Positions 50,666 to 59,343 of a DNA stretch of 64,000 bases are shown here, piece after piece. Every line of letters starts with the position of its first letter. The first letter of the stretch is position 1. The DNA is taken from assembly GCA_017434455.1 (NCBI GenBank), contig JAFRFG010000018.1, positions 1-64,000 of the forward strand. Reading direction: 5' to 3'. This DNA comes from Thermoguttaceae bacterium. GTDB taxonomy: Bacteria; Planctomycetota; Planctomycetia; Pirellulales; Thermoguttaceae. Position numbers and translations under genes: made by a program. Below the pieces are notes generated by a model. It searched no databases and was not told the origin of the DNA. It was given only the letters and a program-made list of their open reading frames with translations.

Positions 50666-53515
50666 ATGAAAAACCGCGTCGATTTCTCCCCGGTCTTGGC
50701 ACCGCTGGCGCTGATTTGTTTCTTTTTTTTCACCGCGGTTCGCGCGGCCGATACGCGCGACGTGGTGACACCCGCGGTTCCCGACAAGTTAGAGTCGGTC
50801 ATCCTCGATCACGAAGAGCTTGGGGGGGAGATCGACCGGCGGATCATCGATCTGGTCTATCACAACTATATGGTGCTGGACTTTGAGAATGATTGGCTGC
50901 GTCACTTCCGTGAGCGTATTCCCCTGCCGGAGGACCACCCGATTTTCATCGCTTATTACGGCGTCGGGAAGGTGATAGACGCGGGGAGTTTGCTGGGGGC
51001 CTACACCAAGGACGACGCGGTCCGGGCGCGTACCAAGGGACTGCTCGACGGTATCCTGGCGACGCGTGACGACGATGGGTACATCGGTTTTTTGAACCGC
51101 GAGCCGGAAGATAAACAGAACTTCTTCAACTACATCCTGCACGAGCAGGAATACTTCGCGCTGGCCTGTGTTCGTCACTACCGCGTCACCGGCGAGGAAC
51201 GGTCGCTCTGCGCCGCGCGCGTGATGATCGACTACATCATGAAGACCTTCCCGAAAAACGACGCGGGGGTTTACTGCATCCCCTCGCCGGTCTCGATCGC
51301 GGGATTGGCCGAGGCGGCGGAGGAACTCTACCGGGTCACGGCCGAGGAAAAGTACCTCGACTTCGCCGAGCATGTTCAATACGAGCCGCATTGGTACTAT
51401 GAACCGGCCGAGGAATGGCTGCGGCATATCGACTCGCGCCGGTTTCACCTCTACGTGATGTTTTCGCACATGTATCCCGAGACGGAGCTGTACCGTCTCA
51501 CCGGCGAGGATGGGCGTTTGATCAAGGCGCGCTGGATGTACGCCGCGCTGCTCGAAAAACAGTACGGCGGGCTGTTTGTCACCGGTTCGGCGTCCAGCGG
51601 CGAGTATTTTACCCGCGATCAGGTCGGCACCGGGGCGGCCGAGGAATCATGCGTCACCGCCTACCTTCTGCGTCTGTTCGACTCGCTTCTGCGCATCGAC
51701 GGCGATCTGCGGATCGGCGACGTGATGGAGCGGACGATCTACAACGCCCTGTTCGCCGCGCAGTCTCCCGACGGAAGGCGTTTGCGCTATTTCACCCCTT
51801 TTTCGGGGCCGAGGTGGTATTACCAGCCGGATACCTTTTGCTGTCCGGGGAACTTCCGCCGGGCGGTGGCGGAGCTTCCCCGCAAGGTCTGCTATACCTT
51901 CGACGGGGGCTTGGCGATTAACCTTTACGCCCCGATGAAAAAGACCCTGACCCTCGGCGGGGTGCCGACTTTGGTAGAGGAGATCACCGATTACCCCAAC
52001 AGCGGCGAGGTGAAGTTTGTCCTCACGCCGCCGGCGGCAGCCGAGTTTACTTTGCGTCTGCGCCTTCCCCGCTGGGCCGAAATGGTTTCTGTCGCCGTCA
52101 ACGATGAACCGGAGGCGGAGCTTTTGCCGGGGGATTATCCCGGCGGGTACGATATCAAGCGAACTTGGAACCCCGGGGATACGGTTGTCTGTTCGATGCC
52201 GATGACCTGGCGCTTTGTCCGGGGGCATGCCGCCCAGTCGGGACGGGCGGCGCTGCTGCGCGGTCCGGTGCTGTTCTGCTTCTCGGCGGCGCAAAACGAG
52301 GGGGTTCTCCCCGAGGGGTTCCCGCCGCGCGACCTGGTGATCGACCCGGATACGCTCACCGACCCGGTGGAGGACGACTCGGTTCGTCCGAACGGAATGA
52401 AGACCACCGCGCGCGTCCGGCTCGGCGACGGCGGCGAGGAGGCGACGGTGACGCTGACCGAATTCGTCGACCCTTCGGGGATCGAGGTCTATTTCCGTGT
52501 TAAAGAAGACGCGGCGCTTCAGCCGGTGGAGGACGAGCTGTTCGACCAGCGGCCGATGACCACTCCGGTGAAACTTGTCGGTGCCCTCTACGGTCCGCCG
52601 GCACAGACCGCTGAGGAGGGGGGCTCGGCAATCGGCGAGCCGATCGCCGACCTGGCCGCCGATTATCGTCCGCCGATAGGGGGCAACCAATCGGCGAGAT
52701 TTGCCGCCCCCGGCGGGCAGTGGAGCGTTTGGATCAGCAATAGCCCCGATTTAGATCAGGCGAGTGAAAAACATCTCCTTTCGTCGAACCAAAAGGTCTA
52801 CGGCACCCCCGACGGTTTCGCCTACGGCTCGGGGAGTCCCGACGGACTCGGTTTTCTGGCCAACCATGACCCGTCGCCGCGGCAAAGCGGCCAGTGGCGC
52901 CAAAACTATACCGAGGGGCTTTTTGACCAGATGATTCCCCCGGCGCTGCGTGATCGATTTGTCTTTACCCACCCGGTGGATGATCCGGGGAAGTACATCG
53001 TCTTCCGTTTCCTTCCCGATGAGTCCTTCGCCGAGACCCCGCTGATCGCCTCGGCGGCGGTGTGCCGCAATCCGGCCGGCAACGGCGTGACGCTCGACCT
53101 GCTGGCTCGTTCCCCGCGTTTTTTCCAAGAGGACGCGCCCCAGCGGACGGTTTACCGCCTTAACGGCGGGAACGACGGCCTTATATCGACCGGCCGAGCG
53201 ACGGCCGCCGGGAGCGGCCCGATCGATTTTGTGCTGGGGAACAACGGCGATTACTCCTGTGACGCGACGGCGATCGCTTTGACGGTCCGCCCGATCTTGC
53301 CCTTTGTCCCGGGGGAAGGCCAAATCGATGTCACCAAGATCCTTGCCCCCCGCATGACGGGGAAAACGTGTTTCTCGATCGGTTCCTACAACGAGACCTT
53401 CGGCGACCCGGCGCCGGGAATGAAAAAGAATCTCAAACTGATGCTCTTCGATCCGCGCACCGGCGAGGTGACGCTTAAGGAACTGGAAGAGGACCAGCCG
53501 ATCGAGCTGGAGTAA
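50666..53515 (+). CDS. Secreted GH127 family glycosidase with extra C-terminal region, copy 2
   Basis: A 949-residue paralogue, very similar along its whole length, 58 bases downstream of copy 1. The catalytic EESC and FCCPGNFRRAVAELP motifs are intact, so both copies should be active. The most variable places are the entrance loops (PEDHPIFIAYYG versus PENTSVYYG; PRWYYQPDTFCC versus PRVYFDRDTFCC) and the last 200 residues. Signal peptide to about FTAVRAADT. GTG 50663 is an alternative start. No strong terminator follows before the tRNA-Val gene on the other strand. Confidence 0.88.
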   Translation: MKNRVDFSPVLAPLALICFFFFTAVRAADTRDVVTPAVPDKLESVILDHEELGGEIDRRIIDLVYHNYMVLDFENDWLRHFRERIPLPEDHPIFIAYYGVGKVIDAGSLLGAYTKDDAVRARTKGLLDGILATRDDDGYIGFLNREPEDKQNFFNYILHEQEYFALACVRHYRVTGEERSLCAARVMIDYIMKTFPKNDAGVYCIPSPVSIAGLAEAAEELYRVTAEEKYLDFAEHVQYEPHWYYEPAEEWLRHIDSRRFHLYVMFSHMYPETELYRLTGEDGRLIKARWMYAALLEKQYGGLFVTGSASSGEYFTRDQVGTGAAEESCVTAYLLRLFDSLLRIDGDLRIGDVMERTIYNALFAAQSPDGRRLRYFTPFSGPRWYYQPDTFCCPGNFRRAVAELPRKVCYTFDGGLAINLYAPMKKTLTLGGVPTLVEEITDYPNSGEVKFVLTPPAAAEFTLRLRLPRWAEMVSVAVNDEPEAELLPGDYPGGYDIKRTWNPGDTVVCSMPMTWRFVRGHAAQSGRAALLRGPVLFCFSAAQNEGVLPEGFPPRDLVIDPDTLTDPVEDDSVRPNGMKTTARVRLGDGGEEATVTLTEFVDPSGIEVYFRVKEDAALQPVEDELFDQRPMTTPVKLVGALYGPPAQTAEEGGSAIGEPIADLAADYRPPIGGNQSARFAAPGGQWSVWISNSPDLDQASEKHLLSSNQKVYGTPDGFAYGSGSPDGLGFLANHDPSPRQSGQWRQNYTEGLFDQMIPPALRDRFVFTHPVDDPGKYIVFRFLPDESFAETPLIASAAVCRNPAGNGVTLDLLARSPRFFQEDAPQRTVYRLNGGNDGLISTGRATAAGSGPIDFVLGNNGDYSCDATAIALTVRPILPFVPGEGQIDVTKILAPRMTGKTCFSIGSYNETFGDPAPGMKKNLKLMLFDPRTGEVTLKELEEDQPIELE

Positions 53516-53542
53516 ACCGCCGGGCGGGTTGATAAGAAGCTA

Positions 53543-53617
53543 TGGGCAGTACGGGACTCGAACCTGTGACCTTCTGGGTGTAAACCAGATGCTCTAACCA
53601 AACTGAGCTAACTGCCC
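53543..53617 (-). tRNA. tRNA-Val (anticodon UAC)
   Basis: A complete cloverleaf on the minus strand: 7-bp acceptor stem (GGGCAGT/ACTGCCC) with discriminator A, D-arm with AGCTCAGTTTGGTTAGAGC, anticodon stem CTGGT/ACCCAG around the loop with TAC, and a T-arm containing GGTTCGAGTCC. CCA is not encoded. Confidence 0.95.
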
Positions 53618-53642
53618 CCATTTTTCTTGAAACATCAGCGGC

Positions 53643-53670
53643 ATTTTACCCTCTGGGGGGACTTATTCAA
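53643..53670 (-). promoter_or_regulatory. Promoter of the tRNA-Val gene
   Basis: On the minus strand TTGAAT (53670-53665), 16-base spacer, TAAAAT (53648-53643), about 25 bases before the mature 5' end. Confidence 0.55.
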
Positions 53671-53710
53671 AGTCCCCCTCACGCATGGGCCGCGCGGCGC
53701 CGAACGCCCC

Positions 53711-53738
53711 TTGTCAAAACAGGTTATCCGGCCATAAT
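53711..53738 (+). promoter_or_regulatory. Promoter of the EF-G gene
   Basis: TTGTCA (53711-53716), 16-base spacer, CATAAT (53733-53738), about 100 bases before the start at 53838. Confidence 0.5.
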
Positions 53739-53837
53739 GAACTTTTGCGCCGCCGGTTTTTCCCGCAAGAACAAAAAAACTTTCCCCCCAGCCGCGCCGG
53801 CCCGGCGTCCCCTTTGAACCCCCTCGGTAAACGCGAT

Positions 53838-56168
53838 ATGACGGATCTGGCACATCGTCGAAATATTGGTATTTCGGCCCACATCGATTCCGGAAAGACC
53901 ACCCTTTCCGAGCGTATCCTCTTCTACACGGGGAAATCGCACAAAATCGGGGAGGTTCACGACGGTGAGGCGACGCTGGACAGCATGGAGCTGGAGCAGG
54001 AGCGGGGCATCACCATCGCCAGCGCCGCGACCAACGTCACCTGGGGAGAGACCTCAATCAACCTGATCGACACCCCCGGCCACGTCGATTTTACCGTCGA
54101 GGTCGAGCGCGCGCTGCGGGTGCTCGACGGCGCGGTGTTGGTTCTTTGTTCCGTCGCCGGCGTCCAGGCGCAGTCGATCACGATCGACCGGCAGATGAAG
54201 CGCTACTCCGTTCCGCGCCTGGCGCTGATCAATAAGATGGACCGCGTCGGCGCCAATCCCGAGCGGGTGGTCAAGCAGCTGAAAGAGAAGCTCGACTGCG
54301 ACGCGGTGTTAATGCAGCTGCCGATCGGCGTGGAGGATCAGTTCCAAGGGGTGATCGACCTGGTGAAGGGGGAGGCGATCTATTTTGACGGTACCCAGGG
54401 GGAGATCGTCCGCCGTGAGCCGGTTCCCGAAGAGTATCGGTGCCAATATCAAGAGGCCCGCCGCGTTCTGCTTGAGGCCCTTTCGATGTACAGCGACGAG
54501 CTGCTTGAGATGCTTTTGGGGGATAAGGACGTTCCCGAGGAACTGATCCACCGGATCGTTAAGTCGGCGACCCTCTCGCGTCAGCTGACCCCCGTCTTTT
54601 TAGCGTCGGCGTATCGGAACAAGGGGGTGCAGCCGCTTCTCGACGCCGTGGTGCGCTACCTTCCCTCGCCGCTGGACCGCGAGGCGTGGGCCTATGTGAG
54701 AACCAAGGAAGAGACGCCCGAACCGGAAGAGGCCGACAAAGAAGAAGTCGGCAAGGAAGATACCGGCGGTGAGGGCGAAGCGCCCGCCGAAGGCGAAAAG
54801 CAGGCCGGTCCCGAGGAAAGCGGCAAGGAAGAAGCCGCCGAAGAGACCACCGCCGGCGAAACAGCCGCCAGCGAAACGGTCGAGGATACCGGCGCCGAAG
54901 AAACAGCCGCCGAGGGACAGGACGATGCCGATTCCCCGGCGCCGCTGGCCGGAATGCGCCGCGTCGCGCTTAAGCCCGATCCGGAGGAAAGGCCGGTGGC
55001 GATGGCTTTCAAGCTGGTCGAGGACCCGTACGGAACACTCACCTTCCTGCGTGTCTATCAGGGGACGATCAAAAACGGCTCGTTCTACTACAATCAGCGC
55101 ACGGGAAAGAAAGAGCGCATCAGCCGCCTGTTCCGCATGCACGCCGAGCAGCGGGTCGAACTCGACAAGGGGGAGGCGGGGGATATCGTCGCGGCGATCG
55201 GCCTGGACGGGGCCGGCGGCGATACCTACGCCGATGAGCCGAACTGCTGCGCGCTAGAGTCGATCTATGTCCCCGATCCGGTGATTCGCATCGCCATTCG
55301 TCCGAAGCGGACCGAGGATCTCGACCGTCTGGCCAAGGCGCTGCGCCGGTTCCGCAAAGAAGACCCGACCCTCTCGGTCGTGACCGACCCGGAAAGCGGC
55401 GAGACCCTGCTGGCCGGCATGGGGGAGCTTCACCTGGAGATCTATCTTGAGCGAATCCGCCGCGAGTACAAGGTCGAGGTTGAGTCGGGCGCCCCGAGCG
55501 TCAGCTACCGCGAGGCGCCGACCGAGGCGGTCGCGTTTGACACAAAGCACAAAAAGCAGTCGGGCGGCAGCGGCCAGTTCGCCCATATCCGCGGCGAGAT
55601 GGCACCGATTCCCGAGGACGAAGCTGGGGAAGAGACGTTCGAGTTCATCGAAAAGATCGTCGGCGGCGTGATCCCCGCCGGGTATATTCCCGCCATCGAG
55701 AAGGGGTTCCGCTCGTCGCTGCACAAAGGGCCGGTCGCCGGTTTCCCGATCGTCAACCTGCGGATCCTGGTCAACGACGGTTCCTACCACGAGGTCGACT
55801 CGAGCGACTTGGCCTTTAGGATCTGCGCGCAGACGGCCCTGCGCGAGAATTTCCCGAGGACAAAGCCGGTCATTCTCGAGCCGGTGATGAAGATCGAAAT
55901 CGAGTGTCCCAGCGTGTTCCAGGGGAACGTGATTGGCGATTTAAACCGCCGCCGGGGGCTGATCAGCGTCACCGAGACCCTCGGGCCGACCTGCCGCGTC
56001 GAGGGGGAGATCCCGCTGGCCGAGACGTTCGGCTATATGACGGCGCTGCGCAGCATGACGCAGGGGCAGGGGACCTTCTCGATGGAGTTCCTCAAGTACA
56101 AGCGGGTTCCCTCCTCGATTCAAGAGACGATCATCAAGCAGCGCAAAGAGGCCCAATCGGGCCATTGA
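53838..56168 (+). CDS. fusA: Elongation factor G, mitochondrial EF-G1-like type, with an acidic interdomain insert
   Basis: EF-G moves tRNA and mRNA through the ribosome at the cost of GTP. The 776-residue protein has the G-domain motifs AHIDSGKTT (14-22), DTPGHVDFT and NKMDR, then domains II-V. The opening RRNIGISAHIDSGKTTLSERILFYTG is closer to mitochondrial EF-G1 and the spd-type EF-Gs of spirochaetes, planctomycetes and deltaproteobacteria than to the AHIDAGKTT type. Between the G domain and domain II an insert of about 80 residues (about 292-370), rich in Glu, Ala, Gly and Thr, lengthens the protein beyond the usual 690-700. ATG 53838 is chosen because the earlier frame lacks homology; GGTAAACGCGAT precedes it and no strong ribosome site is visible. 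Confidence 0.93.
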   Translation: MTDLAHRRNIGISAHIDSGKTTLSERILFYTGKSHKIGEVHDGEATLDSMELEQERGITIASAATNVTWGETSINLIDTPGHVDFTVEVERALRVLDGAVLVLCSVAGVQAQSITIDRQMKRYSVPRLALINKMDRVGANPERVVKQLKEKLDCDAVLMQLPIGVEDQFQGVIDLVKGEAIYFDGTQGEIVRREPVPEEYRCQYQEARRVLLEALSMYSDELLEMLLGDKDVPEELIHRIVKSATLSRQLTPVFLASAYRNKGVQPLLDAVVRYLPSPLDREAWAYVRTKEETPEPEEADKEEVGKEDTGGEGEAPAEGEKQAGPEESGKEEAAEETTAGETAASETVEDTGAEETAAEGQDDADSPAPLAGMRRVALKPDPEERPVAMAFKLVEDPYGTLTFLRVYQGTIKNGSFYYNQRTGKKERISRLFRMHAEQRVELDKGEAGDIVAAIGLDGAGGDTYADEPNCCALESIYVPDPVIRIAIRPKRTEDLDRLAKALRRFRKEDPTLSVVTDPESGETLLAGMGELHLEIYLERIRREYKVEVESGAPSVSYREAPTEAVAFDTKHKKQSGGSGQFAHIRGEMAPIPEDEAGEETFEFIEKIVGGVIPAGYIPAIEKGFRSSLHKGPVAGFPIVNLRILVNDGSYHEVDSSDLAFRICAQTALRENFPRTKPVILEPVMKIEIECPSVFQGNVIGDLNRRRGLISVTETLGPTCRVEGEIPLAETFGYMTALRSMTQGQGTFSMEFLKYKRVPSSIQETIIKQRKEAQSGH

Positions 56169-56187
56169 TCACTCTTCAAGCTGCGTT

Positions 56188-57285
56188 TTAGGCCCGCTCG
56201 GATTCGGGAATCATCCCCGCGTCACGGATCTGTTTGATCGCCGCGGCGTGGGTCTGGTCGGGGGTTTCGAGCGTCGCTGCCTTGTGTGGATAGATCTCGT
56301 AGAGCGCGCGGTATTTGGTGGGGGTCAGGTTCGGCATCACGACGTTGGCCCCGCTGCGAAGCCCCATCACACGGCCGTGTTGGCCGTCGATCGTGGCGAT
56401 GGCGGTGGTGCTCGGGATATTCGCCCCGGGGAGCAGCAGCCGGGTCAGCGCGATCATCGCAAAGGCCATCTCGTTGGAAGGGACCACCTGGCGGTCGGTC
56501 TGCGGGTAGCTCCAGCCGGCCTGCCGCAGCAGCGCCGCGCGGCGGGGGTCGTCGTGCGGAAGGGCCAGCGCCTCGGCCACCTTCCCCAGGGGGGTATCGC
56601 CGTGGGGGAGGTAGGGGCCGCTGCCCACCATATCGAGCCGCAGTTCGCTAAAGAGCATTAAATCACGGGCCAAGTCCTCGGGGGTCTGGCCGGGAATGCC
56701 GATCATCACGCCGCTGCCGATTTCGTACCCCATCCGGCGGAGGCGGCCGAGCATCGCGACACGGTCGGTCGTCTTGGCCACTCCGCCGTCGCCGGCGCTA
56801 TGGGGGTGAATCGCCTCGAACAATCGGGGGTTTGACGTCTCGAGCCGCATAAGGTACCGATCGGCGCCGGCTTCTTTCCAGCGGCGGAAGGTGCTGTCGG
56901 GCCGCTCCCCGAGGGAGAGGGTCACGATCAAAGAGAACTTTTGCTTGATCGCCGCGATGATCTCGGCGATCGTCTCGTCCGAAATCCCCGCGTCCTCGCC
57001 GGCCTGAAGGACGACCGTCCCGTAGCCGAAGCGCTTGGCAAGGGAAGCCGCCTCGAGGATCTCGTCGATCGTCATTCGATAGCGGGCGATACCGCGGCGC
57101 CCGGCGCGCACCCCGCAGTAAAGGCAGTTGCGCCGACAGTGGTTCGACAGCTCGATCAGACCGCGCAGATAGACGACCTCGCCGACACGCTCCCGGCGCA
57201 GCGCGTCGGCCCGCCGGCGAAGACGCGCGAGGCGGTCGCCGGACGGTTCGGTTAAGTGGGTGAGGATTTCGTCGTAAGAGAGCAT
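56188..57285 (-). CDS. hydE: HydE-type radical SAM protein ([FeFe]-hydrogenase maturase)
   Basis: A 365-residue radical SAM protein of the HydE/BioB branch. The cluster motif CRRNCLYC (Cys50, 54, 57) is followed by GVRAGRRGIARYRM, the VLQAGED strand, the LSLGERP segment and IGIPGQTPEDLARDL; the order and spacing fit HydE, which helps build the diiron subcluster of [FeFe]-hydrogenase. HydF and HydG are not adjacent. Alternatives are PylB- or BioB-like enzymes, but the overall pattern and length favour HydE. The start at ATG 57285 has GGAGGCG upstream; the longer frame to 57444 would run into the tRNA-Ser gene. Confidence 0.83.
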   Translation of the reverse strand: MLSYDEILTHLTEPSGDRLARLRRRADALRRERVGEVVYLRGLIELSNHCRRNCLYCGVRAGRRGIARYRMTIDEILEAASLAKRFGYGTVVLQAGEDAGISDETIAEIIAAIKQKFSLIVTLSLGERPDSTFRRWKEAGADRYLMRLETSNPRLFEAIHPHSAGDGGVAKTTDRVAMLGRLRRMGYEIGSGVMIGIPGQTPEDLARDLMLFSELRLDMVGSGPYLPHGDTPLGKVAEALALPHDDPRRAALLRQAGWSYPQTDRQVVPSNEMAFAMIALTRLLLPGANIPSTTAIATIDGQHGRVMGLRSGANVVMPNLTPTKYRALYEIYPHKAATLETPDQTHAAAIKQIRDAGMIPESERA

Positions 57286-57330
57286 AGCGCTTGTCGCCTC
57301 CGAGTGAGGTGAAACACCAAGTACCGACTC

Positions 57331-57370
57331 AAAAAAAAGCCACAGCAACCTTGACGGGTACGCTGCGGCT
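57331..57370 (-). terminator. Rho-independent terminator of the tRNA-Ser gene
   Basis: On the minus strand the stem AGCCGCAGC/GCTGTGGCT (one G-U pair) is followed by eight T. It lies about 40 bases beyond the tRNA 3' end. Confidence 0.8.
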
Positions 57371-57410
57371 TTGCTCGAGTTTTGTGACTTACGAAAGTAA
57401 CTCACGTAAG

Positions 57411-57493
57411 CGGAGGACAAGGGACTCGGACCCTCAACCGGCAAGCCGGCGCCTGATTTCGAGTCAGGTTGCTAACCAATTCGCGTATCCTCC
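57411..57493 (-). tRNA. tRNA-Ser (anticodon CGA)
   Basis: A class II tRNA on the minus strand: acceptor GGAGGAT/GTCCTCC (one G-U), discriminator G, anticodon stem CCTGA/TCAGG around a loop with CGA, and a long variable arm (CGCCGGCTTGCCGG) as expected for serine. The T-arm reads GGGTCCGAGTCCC. Confidence 0.94.
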
Positions 57494-57508
57494 CTAAGGG
57501 TACGGCCC

Positions 57509-57536
57509 ATTATATCTAAAGCGGACGTTTTTGCAA
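57509..57536 (-). promoter_or_regulatory. Promoter of the tRNA-Ser gene
   Basis: On the minus strand TTGCAA (57536-57531), 16-base spacer, perfect TATAAT (57514-57509). The -35 lies inside the 3' end of the secreted-protein gene at 57516-58805. Confidence 0.65.
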
Positions 57537-58805
57537 ACCCCCCGGAGGGCCGTCGGGGTGGTATTTTTGATTGAATGGGGCCGGGTCGAACTCGTCGCGC
57601 AGCTCGGCGGCCGGAAGGTATCCCGCCCGGCGCGCCGCCTCGGCGTCGTCGTTCGGGTCGATCGGCCGATTGGCGCGGGTTTCCGCCAGCTCGATATTGG
57701 CGGAAAGCCCGCCGGGGTCGCGGGCGCCGGAGGTCTGGATATAGGTCGTCGGTACCCCTTCGCCGCCGCCCCCCCGCAAGGCGGCCCGCTTGGGACGGTT
57801 CGGGTCGGGGGTGTAGTCGCGCATTTTGCCCGAGAGCGACTGGAGCCAGTCGGTGAAGGTCTGGTAGTCGCGTAGCGACTGCTCGTCCTCGCCGAACGGC
57901 CAGACCCGCTCCCCGCCGATGCCGACGATTTCGGGATGATGGAGGATCGGGCTGCTCTGCGGATTGCGGCACGAGACGAAATCGAGGACCGACTCGAGAT
58001 TGCGCAGCCGCACCAAGTGAAAATCACGCGCGCCGCGGGGGTCTTCCAGCGTGAACGCCGAGTCGCATCCGTCGGCGTGGCAGTCGCTCGCCGCGCAGCG
58101 GGCCAGCAGCACCGGCTCGACTTTGCGGGTGTAGCGCTCTTCCACGGCGAAGGGGATCTTTTTGGCGAACGCCGAAAGCCGCGCCTTCTCGGCGTCCTGT
58201 TTGGGGAGCAGGCCGGTGGAGGCCAGCGGGGTGTCGGACGAACCGCTTTCGGCCGCCACGGCGGTGCGAAGGGCCGCTTCGTTTTTGATCCGCTCGACGT
58301 ACTCCATCTTCCCGATATGCTCCAGCAGCGCGCTTTTGCGCACCGGGTCGGTCGTCGCGTCGGCCGCCGCCTTGAGGTACGAGATCGCCTCGGCGGAGAG
58401 CTGGTTTCGACCGGCCCAGTCGGCCAGGCGCAGGAGGGAGCCGATATCGCCGGCCGGCAGCTGGCGCAGCTGGTACTCGAACAGCTCCTCGCGCGAGAAG
58501 CCGACAAACAGGACGTCGAGCTTTGAAATGGTCAGTCCCCCGCTGTCGTTGGGGGAACGCAGAAAGACGGTCTCCCCCCGGTCTTCGGGTATTCCCTCTT
58601 GGATCAATCCGGTCCGGGTCAGGAAGAAGCGAATCTCGCTTTTGTCCGCCGGCGCGGCGGGGCCGCTTTGCGATACAGCGCGCGGCGAAAGGGGGAAGAG
58701 CCAAAGCGCGGCGAAGAGGATCGCCCAAAGAGAGCAAAAACCCCTCGCCCCGGCTTTTCGGCCGGTCGCTCGGCGGGCTTCACTGCTTCGGACGGTCAGG
58801 GACAT
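57516..58805 (-). CDS. Secreted protein with a single CX4CH heme-like motif, function unknown
   Basis: A 429-residue protein with a late signal anchor (about 20-46, FCSLWAILFAALWLFPLSPRAV). A first domain (about 55-130) is beta-rich; a helical TPR-like part follows (LLRLADWAGRNQL, AISYLKAAADATT). Near residue 235 the segment VEPVLLARCAASDCHADGC resembles the cytochrome c-like elements of planctomycete secreted proteins (VRPIL...CxxCH), but here four residues separate the Cys, so covalent heme is uncertain. The last 90 residues are disordered. ndk lies 13 bases upstream; together they look like an operon. I do not recognise a specific family. Confidence 0.65.
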   Translation of the reverse strand: MSLTVRSSEARRATGRKAGARGFCSLWAILFAALWLFPLSPRAVSQSGPAAPADKSEIRFFLTRTGLIQEGIPEDRGETVFLRSPNDSGGLTISKLDVLFVGFSREELFEYQLRQLPAGDIGSLLRLADWAGRNQLSAEAISYLKAAADATTDPVRKSALLEHIGKMEYVERIKNEAALRTAVAAESGSSDTPLASTGLLPKQDAEKARLSAFAKKIPFAVEERYTRKVEPVLLARCAASDCHADGCDSAFTLEDPRGARDFHLVRLRNLESVLDFVSCRNPQSSPILHHPEIVGIGGERVWPFGEDEQSLRDYQTFTDWLQSLSGKMRDYTPDPNRPKRAALRGGGGEGVPTTYIQTSGARDPGGLSANIELAETRANRPIDPNDDAEAARRAGYLPAAELRDEFDPAPFNQKYHPDGPPGGLQKRPL

Positions 58806-58818
58806 AGCGCTTAGGGGG

Positions 58819-59268
58819 TTAAATCAAGAGCTCTTCGGGCTTGAAGAAGAGCGGGATCTCCCTTTGGGCCGATTCGGTCGAATCGGAGGCGTGGACTAAA
58901 TTGTGGCGGAAATCGAGCGCCAGATCGCCGCGGATGGTACCGGCCGGCGCGCGGCTTGCGTCGGTCGGGCCGACCAGCTGACGAACCTGGGCGACCGCCT
59001 TCGGGCCGCAGAGGATCATCGCGATGGAGGGGCCGCCGGTCATGTACGAGACGATTGCCTCAAAGTACGGTTTGTCGGCATGCTCGCGGTAGTGGCGCTG
59101 GCACAGGGGACGGTCGAAAACAATCCCCTTGATGGCGGCGATGGTCAGTCCCTTGCGCTCAAAGCGATGGAGAATCTCTCCGGCCAGAGCACGGGCCACG
59201 GCGTCGGGCTTGAGCAGCACCAAGGTCCGCTCGACTTGGCCGAGAACGCTTTCGTCATAGTCCGCCAT
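58819..59268 (-). CDS. ndk: Nucleoside diphosphate kinase
   Basis: Ndk transfers the gamma-phosphate from ATP to NDPs through a phospho-His. The 149-residue protein has KPDAVARAL (Lys20), the catalytic His126 in RHNLVHASDS, and the Kpn loop RAPAGTIRGD; length and all key residues are normal. The start at ATG 59268 has AGGAGAAG eight bases upstream; the ATG at 59310 lacks one. It probably shares a transcript with the secreted CX4CH protein downstream. Confidence 0.97.
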   Translation of the reverse strand: MADYDESVLGQVERTLVLLKPDAVARALAGEILHRFERKGLTIAAIKGIVFDRPLCQRHYREHADKPYFEAIVSYMTGGPSIAMILCGPKAVAQVRQLVGPTDASRAPAGTIRGDLALDFRHNLVHASDSTESAQREIPLFFKPEELLI

Positions 59269-59343
59269 GAGGGCTTCTTCTCCTAAAGGTTGCTCAGGTT
59301 GTTTGTTCAAGCTGTCTGTTTGGGGCGGCCGGCTCGGGAAACG

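Noticed and set aside
53518..53640. tRNA-Val as an integration site
   Set aside because: No partial tRNA duplicate or integrase gene is visible in the window.
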